This document shows positions 6,426 through 11,696 of a stretch of DNA of 11,696 bases, piece after piece. The DNA comes from UBA987 sp047620825 (GTDB lineage Bacteria > Bacteroidota > Bacteroidia > NS11-12g > UBA9320). A program made the position numbers and the translations under genes. Position 1 is the first letter of the stretch. Each line of letters begins with the position of its first letter. A model generated the notes under the pieces. That model searched no databases and was not told where the DNA came from. It saw only the letters and a list, made by a program, of their open reading frames with translations. The stretch is from assembly GCA_047620825.1 (NCBI GenBank), contig JBLHOC010000097.1, positions 1 through 11,696 on the forward strand, given 5' to 3'.

Positions 6426-6839
6426 ATGTACCCAGAAGAATTAGTTAGACCAATGCGGGCAGAATTGACCGGCAATGGATTTACAGAGCTTAAATCTGCA
6501 GAGGAAGTTAATCAAGCGATGACTGACGCCACTGGAACCACTTTAGTTGTTGTTAACTCCGTTTGCGGGTGTGCAGCTGGAACGGCCAGACCAGGAGTTG
6601 TTCATTCCTTAGGTGGTAATAAAAAACCAGACAACTTGTTTACAGTGTTTGCTGGTCAGGACAAAGAAGCAACTGATACAGCAAGAGCTACTATGCAACC
6701 TTTCCCACCTTCGTCACCATCCATTGCCTTATTTAAAGACGGTGAATTGGTACACATGGTTGAAAGACATCATATTGAAGGGCGATCAGCTGAAATGATT
6801 GCCACCAATCTACAAGCAGCATACGAAGCTTATTGTTAA
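6426..6839 (+). CDS. BrxA/BrxB family bacilliredoxin
   Basis: This 137-residue protein belongs to the YphP/YqiW (DUF1094) family, now called bacilliredoxins, which reduce mixed disulfides between bacillithiol and protein cysteines. Evidence: the start 'MYPEELVRPMRAELT', the CGC redox site C47-G48-C49 in 'VNSVCGCAAGTARPG', then 'VFAGQDKEAT' and 'QPFPPSSPSIALFKDG', all family hallmarks, with a normal length. The protein ends in a Cys (C137), also usual in the family. It has a thioredoxin-like fold and acts in the cytoplasm. It is transcribed alone: divergent from ahcY and closed by a strong terminator 24 bases after its stop codon. Upstream, an imperfect box AATATTTG (6399-6406) may serve as promoter. 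Whether the species makes bacillithiol cannot be judged from this window. Confidence 0.93.
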   Translation: MYPEELVRPMRAELTGNGFTELKSAEEVNQAMTDATGTTLVVVNSVCGCAAGTARPGVVHSLGGNKKPDNLFTVFAGQDKEATDTARATMQPFPPSSPSIALFKDGELVHMVERHHIEGRSAEMIATNLQAAYEAYC

Positions 6840-6855
6840 TCGAAATTTATAGCAT

Positions 6856-6889
6856 AAAAAAAGGCTCGCTAATAGCGAGCCTTTTTTTT
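6856..6889. terminator. Bidirectional Rho-independent terminator between bacilliredoxin gene and gldJ
   Basis: A perfect 8-pair GC-rich stem (GGCTCGCT at 6863-6870, AGCGAGCC at 6874-6881, loop AAT) is flanked by seven A (6856-6862) and eight T (6882-6889), so it has a T-tract on both strands. It lies between the convergent bacilliredoxin gene and gldJ, 16 bases past one stop codon and 14 bases past the other, and should end both transcripts. Confidence 0.95.
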
Positions 6890-6903
6890 ATGTCTTAACA
6901 CCA

Positions 6904-8322
6904 TCAAGGTGCGCCAACTCTGTGCATAGCACATCTAAACCCTAAAGTGGATAAAGACTGTCGTTGTTCTAAAAATCTTCTAGTACCTGGAGACATCCAA
7001 TAACCTCTGTCATTCCATGATGCTCCTTTATAAACATGGGCTTGATCATTTACTAAAGACGATACGCCATATTCATACATTTGATTATCACCGTTGTATA
7101 CTTCTTCATCTAAATAACCAACGTTGTCAGCTTTTTGATAGTTACGACGTTCTTGTACATCTACAGTCTCAACATCTTCATAAACGATTCTTCCAAGACT
7201 ATCTTTGGTATCAATAACACCCCACTGATCTAATGTAGGTTTTTTGTAATCGTTACCTCTGTAAGGATTGAAGTCCGTATTATCATCAAGCGAAAGTGCA
7301 CGATATACATCCATCACCCACTCACTTACGTTACCACTCATGTTATATAAACCATAATCATTTGGCCAGTAAGCTTTAACTTCAGTAGTGATTAATGCTC
7401 CGTCATTCAACCAAGCAGCAATACCACCTTGATCACCCTTACCCCTTTTAAAGTTGGCATTGATTAATCCTCTGTCTTTTTCTTTTCCTGACTGATTACG
7501 AACCGTTAAACCACCCCAAGAGTATATCTTTTTGTCGTTTACGTTTTCGTAAAGAGATGCGCCAATATTTGCAGTTGCAGCATATTCCCATTCAGCTTCT
7601 GTTGGTAGACGATAATCTGGTAAGAAAATACCATCTTCCATTTTCACATTTCTAGTTCCCTTTTTAATATTGATGTCTTTCACTAAGTGTTTGCCATCAA
7701 GACCTTGATATTGGCCTACTAAGTAAGAACCCGTATTGAAATTTTCTTCGTTCAATTGATTGATATCTGGCTCTAATATGCCTTCTCTTATCAATATCAT
7801 TTCATTTGTACGATCTGTTCTCCATTTAGCAAACTCAGTTGCTTGCAACCAACTTACACCTACCACTGGGTAATTCTTATACGCTGGGTGTCTCAAGTAG
7901 TATTCTACATAAGGCTCGTTATACGCCAATTTGTTTCTCCAGCAATTTGTGTCAGGCAGAGCAGTTTCATATACTTCAGGTAAATCAGCGAAAACACGTT
8001 TCAACCAATACAAATACTCTCTGTACTGTAAGTTACTGATTTCAGTTTCATCCATATAAAACGAAGCAACCGTCACTTTTCTTTCGAAATTGTTACGATC
8101 GTACAAAACGTCTTGTTCTGATGAACCCATAGTGAACGCGCCACCTTTTACGAATACCAACCCAGGACCTGGTTCTTGACCTGCGTAATCGTAGGTTTCA
8201 AAACCGCCCCATTTGGCATTGTTATAATCCCATCCTGTGATGGATGATTTTTCCTTTTTACAGGCAGTTTGAAAGATCATCAAACTACATGCAAATAAAA
8301 AAACTAAGTTATTTCGTTTCAT
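6904..8322 (-). CDS. gldJ: Gliding motility lipoprotein GldJ
   Basis: GldJ is an outer-membrane lipoprotein facing the periplasm, needed for gliding and for stability of the GldK part of the type IX secretion system. Residues 1-20 form a lipoprotein signal ('FACSLMIFQTA' before C21; the lipobox QTAC is a loose one). After 'TGWDYN...GGFE' comes an FGE/sulfatase-modifying-type domain with GGAFTMG (60-66), PVVGVSW (152-158), RLPTEAEWEYAA (238-249), NMSGNVSEWVMD (327-338), KGASW (432-436) and LGFRCAMHRVG (460-470). 'SFYMDETEISNLQYREYLYWLKRVF' and 'DFNPYRGN' point to GldJ rather than the sister protein GldK. At 472 residues it ends two residues past the domain, whereas the Flavobacterium johnsoniae protein has about 560. 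It follows the two porP genes on the same strand and ends at the bidirectional terminator. Confidence 0.88.
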   Translation of the reverse strand: MKRNNLVFLFACSLMIFQTACKKEKSSITGWDYNNAKWGGFETYDYAGQEPGPGLVFVKGGAFTMGSSEQDVLYDRNNFERKVTVASFYMDETEISNLQYREYLYWLKRVFADLPEVYETALPDTNCWRNKLAYNEPYVEYYLRHPAYKNYPVVGVSWLQATEFAKWRTDRTNEMILIREGILEPDINQLNEENFNTGSYLVGQYQGLDGKHLVKDINIKKGTRNVKMEDGIFLPDYRLPTEAEWEYAATANIGASLYENVNDKKIYSWGGLTVRNQSGKEKDRGLINANFKRGKGDQGGIAAWLNDGALITTEVKAYWPNDYGLYNMSGNVSEWVMDVYRALSLDDNTDFNPYRGNDYKKPTLDQWGVIDTKDSLGRIVYEDVETVDVQERRNYQKADNVGYLDEEVYNGDNQMYEYGVSSLVNDQAHVYKGASWNDRGYWMSPGTRRFLEQRQSLSTLGFRCAMHRVGAP

Positions 8323-8393
8323 AAACTAGAAAATATCGTCTTTCTACTAAACTGCAATTCTACCGAATTATTGTCTAAAATTCTATTATTTGA

Positions 8394-9404
8394 TTAAAAA
8401 TCAGGACAATGTAACGGTTTGTGTTTAAGGATAGGTCTTCTTGGACACCACTCAATTGCGGTGCTGATTTCATGTGAACCACGTGCTGCAGCTTTCTTTG
8501 AATCCACTGTTAAATCAAAACTATAACCAAACTTAAACTTGTCTTTTCTAAACCCTACTAGCACCATTAAAGCATCTGAGTTCTTTACTTCACCTAGTGT
8601 TTGTCTGAACCACAATCCAGAAACTAAAGGTCCTCGATTCAAGTAGAACCCAACATTTAACTGAGTAAACTGTCCTTGCTTCATAAACAATGCGTTAGGA
8701 CTAAACGTACTATTTGGGTTTCTTCTTTTGTCTAAAGGTATTACTGAACCAATATGCGCGGTATAGCGTCGTGGAAGCTTTGCATCTGGATCACCATAAA
8801 ACGATTGAACTGGTTCAATCATATTATGTACTGCGATTCCACCATAGAACTTTTCGGTGTATATCAACCAACCAGTACTAAAGTTAGGCGTTGTAATTTT
8901 AGCAGGAGGGATAGGTTCTGATGTTGGATTAACAAATCCCCTTGTAGCGTCGATTTGATCTTCCCATCTCAATTTTGACCAATCCAAACCACGTTGCATC
9001 ACTTGACCTTCTAAGCCAAAACGCATAAATAATTTCCGAGTAACAATTAACTGGTACGAGTAAATAGCACTGAATTGGTTTGTTGTTAAAAGACCTTCAC
9101 CGGCAACATCTCTTACAGCGAGCAACCCTAATCCGCCATTTATTTTTTCAAAATGTTGGTCATATGAAAATGCCGTTGTTACGAAAGTACCTGGCAAACT
9201 TGGCCATTGGTTTCGGTAATTGATAACAGCTCTTCCGCCCCCACCACCTCTCTGGCATTGTCCAGTTCCAGCCATGGCTGGGTTGGTGTAAATAGGTGTT
9301 GCATAAAACTGAGAAAATTCTGGATCCTGACCAGATGCACTATCACGACCTAACCCAAAAAGGATTCCAATCGATAAGGCACTGAGAAGTATTCTTTTTA
9401 TCAT
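8394..9404 (-). CDS. PorP/SprF family type IX secretion membrane protein (copy 1)
   Basis: PorP/SprF proteins are outer-membrane beta-barrels; PorP belongs to the T9SS core and anchors PorE, while SprF-type paralogs serve particular secreted or surface proteins such as SprB. This 336-residue protein has a signal peptide (1-25, with cleavage likely before Q26) and the family start 'QDPEFSQFYATPIYTNPAMAGTG'. Further family features are 'NYRNQWP', 'VTTAFSYDQ', 'INGGLGLLAVRDVAGEGLL', 'FKFGYSFDL' and the ending 'GSHEISTAIEWC'. Cys50, the Cys in 'EWC' and the Cys in the final 'CPDF' recur in copy 2. A run of five Gly (53-57) replaces LGTAG of copy 2. It lies between copy 2 and gldJ on one strand (gaps of 185 and 71 bases), so the three may be co-transcribed. 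Which paralog type it is cannot be told. Confidence 0.9.
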   Translation of the reverse strand: MIKRILLSALSIGILFGLGRDSASGQDPEFSQFYATPIYTNPAMAGTGQCQRGGGGGRAVINYRNQWPSLPGTFVTTAFSYDQHFEKINGGLGLLAVRDVAGEGLLTTNQFSAIYSYQLIVTRKLFMRFGLEGQVMQRGLDWSKLRWEDQIDATRGFVNPTSEPIPPAKITTPNFSTGWLIYTEKFYGGIAVHNMIEPVQSFYGDPDAKLPRRYTAHIGSVIPLDKRRNPNSTFSPNALFMKQGQFTQLNVGFYLNRGPLVSGLWFRQTLGEVKNSDALMVLVGFRKDKFKFGYSFDLTVDSKKAAARGSHEISTAIEWCPRRPILKHKPLHCPDF

Positions 9405-9589
9405 CTTGTTCTTTTAAATCTGCTTTAACTCTTTTGGTAGCAAAATATCTTGTAAAGATAGCTTCTTTCAATATTCCAAGCAAAAGAAAGTTTAAAATTA
9501 AACAACATTTTGAGTAGTTTATTGCTTGGCTATCACGGTATTCTGTAAATTATCACATTTTAATATCTCATTTAACCACTAATACTGAT

Positions 9590-10609
9590 CTAAAATGAGG
9601 TTGGACAAATAAGTCGTTTATATGTTTTTCTAGGACGCTTACCGCACCACTCAATCGCTGTGCTTATTTCGTGCGAGCCACGTGCCGCTGACCTTTTAGA
9701 GTCAACAGTTAAGTCATAACTATAGCCGAACTTAAATCTATTTTTCTTAAAGCCGACTAGTATCATTAATGCATCTGAATTTAACGACTCACCAAAGGTT
9801 TGTCTATACCACAAACCTGTCACCAAAGGTCCACGATTCATATAAAACCCAAAATTCAACTGTGTAAACTGACCTTGCCTCATGAATAATGCGTTTGGAT
9901 TTATAGTGCTTTGCTCTAAACGACCTTTGTCTAAAGGAATAACAGATCCAAAATGTACGGTATATCTTCTTGGCAAATGTGATTGGGAGCCATAAAACGA
10001 TTGAACTGGCTCTATAATATTATGCACGGCTAGTCCGCCATAAAATCGTTCGCCATAAATAACCCAACCTGTGCTGAAATTAGGAGACGTAATTTTATTA
10101 GAAATAGGTCTTTCTGAAGTAGCACCAACGAAACCTCTTGTTGCATGAATCTGATCTTCCCACCTCAGCTTACTCCAATCTATACCACGTTGCATTATCT
10201 GGGCTTCTAACCCAAAACGCATTACCAATTTTTGAGATATAGGTAATTCATATGCATATACTCCGCTTATCGAATTTGAGGTCAACAAACCTTCACCAGC
10301 AACATCGTTCATCACGATCAAACCAATACCTCCATTTATTTGGTCAAATTGTTGATCATACGAAAAAGCAGTGGTCACAAAACTTCCTGCTAAAGCAGGC
10401 CATTGATTACGATAATTTATTGACGCTCTTCCCGCAGTTCCAAGTCTATCACATTTGCCAGTACCAGCCAATGCAGGGTTTGTATACACGGGTGTTGCAT
10501 AGAACTGACTAAATTCAGGATCTTGCGCTTGAACTAAATTTAGTTGTAGGCTACAGATGGTAATTGTAGTAAAAAGTTGTAGAATGTGTCTTAGTCTTTT
10601 GGTTGTCAT
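9590..10609 (-). CDS. PorP/SprF family type IX secretion membrane protein (copy 2)
   Basis: This 339-residue paralog of the next gene on the strand is identical to it over about two thirds of positions by eye, with no long gaps. The signal peptide ends about residue 28 ('LNLVQA' before Q29), and the mature start 'QDPEFSQFYATPVYTNPALAGTG' is family-typical, followed by 'NYRNQWPALAGSF', 'INGGIGL', 'DVAGEGLL', 'NFSTGWVIYGERFYGGLAVHNIIEPVQSFYG' in part, and 'GSHEISTAIEWC' near the end. Differences cluster in the signal peptide, residues about 53-60, a loop about 158-168, another about 221-232, and the last 20 residues; these may be loops facing partner proteins. It is the first gene of the minus-strand T9SS block and is divergent from porU across 155 bases. 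A barrel in the outer membrane is expected; its specific role is not determined. Confidence 0.9.
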   Translation of the reverse strand: MTTKRLRHILQLFTTITICSLQLNLVQAQDPEFSQFYATPVYTNPALAGTGKCDRLGTAGRASINYRNQWPALAGSFVTTAFSYDQQFDQINGGIGLIVMNDVAGEGLLTSNSISGVYAYELPISQKLVMRFGLEAQIMQRGIDWSKLRWEDQIHATRGFVGATSERPISNKITSPNFSTGWVIYGERFYGGLAVHNIIEPVQSFYGSQSHLPRRYTVHFGSVIPLDKGRLEQSTINPNALFMRQGQFTQLNFGFYMNRGPLVTGLWYRQTFGESLNSDALMILVGFKKNRFKFGYSYDLTVDSKRSAARGSHEISTAIEWCGKRPRKTYKRLICPTSF

Positions 10610-10764
10610 CGTGTGTGGTTTAATACTTATCTTGATAAATCCTTGCTTAATCGGTCATTTCAATGATGAAAATTTTACTTTAATTCAACAATATTTTAAA
10701 CGGTTTCGTGTTTAACCTCTTAACATTGTGTGTCGTAAACCTCAATTGTCTAAATTCGATTTGA
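10610..10764. promoter_or_regulatory. Divergent control region between porP copy 2 and porU
   Basis: These 155 AT-rich bases must contain the promoters of both directions. For porU, TAACATTG at 10721-10728 differs from TAnnTTTG by one base and would give a leader of about 30 bases; no clear TTG is seen at -33. A perfect inverted repeat TTAAAC (10696-10701) / GTTTAA (10710-10715), spaced by 8 bases, sits just upstream of that box and may be an operator. No clear box was found for the porP direction and no terminator is present. Confidence 0.4.
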
Positions 10765-11696
10765 ATGAAAGAAATTAAAGTCACCTTGTTTATTTTACTG
10801 GTTTTTGCCGGTAATTTAATACAAGCACAAACTGGTCTTACTAAAACTAGGATACTTGAATGGAATTATTCGTTGCACGTAACTGTCGAAAAAAACAAAC
10901 CAAGTCTTTCTTTTAAAAATTGTCACTTTGACCAGGTTGACGGAACCGTATTACCGGTCTATTATGAGCGCATACCTGTTGATAACGCCAACTATAGAGC
11001 AAGTCTTACACAACTCACATATGAGACAGAACCTACTGACAATGAGGCCGTTGCAGACAAGCTACAGTCGACGTTTCAGATTGATCAATATATTACCTAT
11101 CAACAAGGAAAACCGATATTAAACGTCGCCTTTACTCCCGCTATTCGTTTGGCAAATGGTCGAATTTCATTATTAAAATCATTTAATTTCAATTTCCATA
11201 CAATCACTGTAAATAGGAAATTATTCCACAAAAAAGCGACTGTATTTACCACACAAAGTGTTTTAAGTCAAGGTGATTGGTTTAAGTTTAAAGTTGCCGA
11301 GGAAGGCATTTATAAAATTACAGGAACACAAATAGCTAATCTTGGCATTGACATTTTGAATACCAGTGCTAAAACTGTAAAAATATTTGGATTCCCAGGT
11401 GGACCCATGTCAGAAGCAATTCCCGATTTGGACAAAGATGATTTACAAGAATTTGCTATTGAATTGGTTGACCAAAACGGAAACGATCGTTTTGACCCTG
11501 AAGACTTTATTCGCTTTTATGCGCAATCCGCACATAAGTGGGAACTGATTGATACACAGTACGTTCATCACCAAAATGTGTATGACATAAATGCTTATGT
11601 GTTTCTAACTTCTGGAGGTCGCAATGCCAAAACGCTTGGTGTAAGTCCAAATGGTCAAGGTAATTCCTTTGATGTAAGTCTTGATTACTTTTACCA
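10765..11696 (+). CDS. porU: Type IX secretion system sortase PorU, N-terminal part (3' end outside window)
   Basis: The frame is open from ATG at 10765 to the right edge, 310 full codons. Residues 1-22 form a Sec signal peptide (Lys2, Lys5, then 'LFILLVFAGNLIQA', cleavage near Q22). The body resembles the N-terminal region of PorU: 'SVLSQGDWFKFKVAEEGIYKIT' about 165-186, 'LGIDI', 'FGFPGGPMSEA', 'DDLQEFAIEL', 'DRFDPEDFIRFYAQSAHKWE' and 'NAYVFLTSGG'. PorU is a gingipain-like (C25) peptidase on the cell surface that cuts off the C-terminal signal of T9SS cargo and joins it to lipopolysaccharide. The full protein is usually well above 1000 residues, so the catalytic His and Cys lie outside the window. 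Position next to gldJ and porP genes supports the call. The chance that this is another C25-family protein with a similar N-terminal region is small. Confidence 0.85.
   Translation, partial: MKEIKVTLFILLVFAGNLIQAQTGLTKTRILEWNYSLHVTVEKNKPSLSFKNCHFDQVDGTVLPVYYERIPVDNANYRASLTQLTYETEPTDNEAVADKLQSTFQIDQYITYQQGKPILNVAFTPAIRLANGRISLLKSFNFNFHTITVNRKLFHKKATVFTTQSVLSQGDWFKFKVAEEGIYKITGTQIANLGIDILNTSAKTVKIFGFPGGPMSEAIPDLDKDDLQEFAIELVDQNGNDRFDPEDFIRFYAQSAHKWELIDTQYVHHQNVYDINAYVFLTSGGRNAKTLGVSPNGQGNSFDVSLDYFY

Noticed and set aside
9567..9599. Inverted repeat CTCATTT / AAATGAG at the 3' end of porP copy 2 as a terminator
   Set aside because: Seven weak pairs with a 19-base loop, overlapping the stop codon and without a proper T-tract in the minus direction.
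1..11696. Mobile elements, CRISPR arrays, tRNA or rRNA genes, phage or defence genes
   Set aside because: No transposase, terminal repeats, regularly spaced repeats, cloverleaf or defence-type proteins were found; every large open frame is accounted for by a housekeeping or T9SS gene or one unknown protein.

Overview
The window reads as ordinary chromosome of a member of the phylum Bacteroidota, probably a gliding or T9SS-bearing Flavobacteriales-type bacterium. The evidence is GldJ, PorU and two PorP/SprF proteins (type IX secretion and gliding), the phylum-typical DUF3822-rsmD-coaD order, AT-rich intergenic DNA, near absence of Shine-Dalgarno sequences, and TAnnTTTG-type promoter boxes. The assignment below phylum is inference.

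Left part (1-2916, + strand): the 3' end of a PaaN-like aldehyde dehydrogenase gene, then a small membrane-anchored protein of unknown function, then a tight run of DUF3822, rsmD and coaD whose ends overlap by 10 and 4 bases. This run couples 16S rRNA methylation and coenzyme A synthesis in one likely transcript.

Middle part (2903-4886): three genes on alternating strands packed without free intergenic DNA. A Nudix hydrolase (-) overlaps the end of coaD and shares the two central bases of its start codon with pyrE (+). pyrE ends 3 bases before the end of a TerB/J-domain (DjlA-like) gene (-). Next comes ahcY (-), set off by a strong terminator and a recognisable promoter, and divergent from a bacilliredoxin gene (+). 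A near-perfect bidirectional terminator closes the bacilliredoxin gene and the block that follows.

Right part (6904-11696): a type IX secretion and gliding block. gldJ and two closely related porP/sprF genes lie on the - strand. porU begins on the + strand across a 155-base divergent region and runs off the window. GldJ is a periplasmic-side lipoprotein needed for gliding and T9SS stability, PorP/SprF are outer-membrane barrel proteins of the T9SS, and PorU is the sortase that removes cargo C-terminal signals, so the cluster is functionally coherent.

No tRNA, rRNA, CRISPR, insertion sequence, phage gene or attachment site was seen, and no stretch above 300 bases lacks a gene. I found no convincing new biological system. 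The points most worth a second look are the shared start codons of nudix/pyrE, the tandem PorP pair beside porU, the short GldJ and a few operator-like palindromes.
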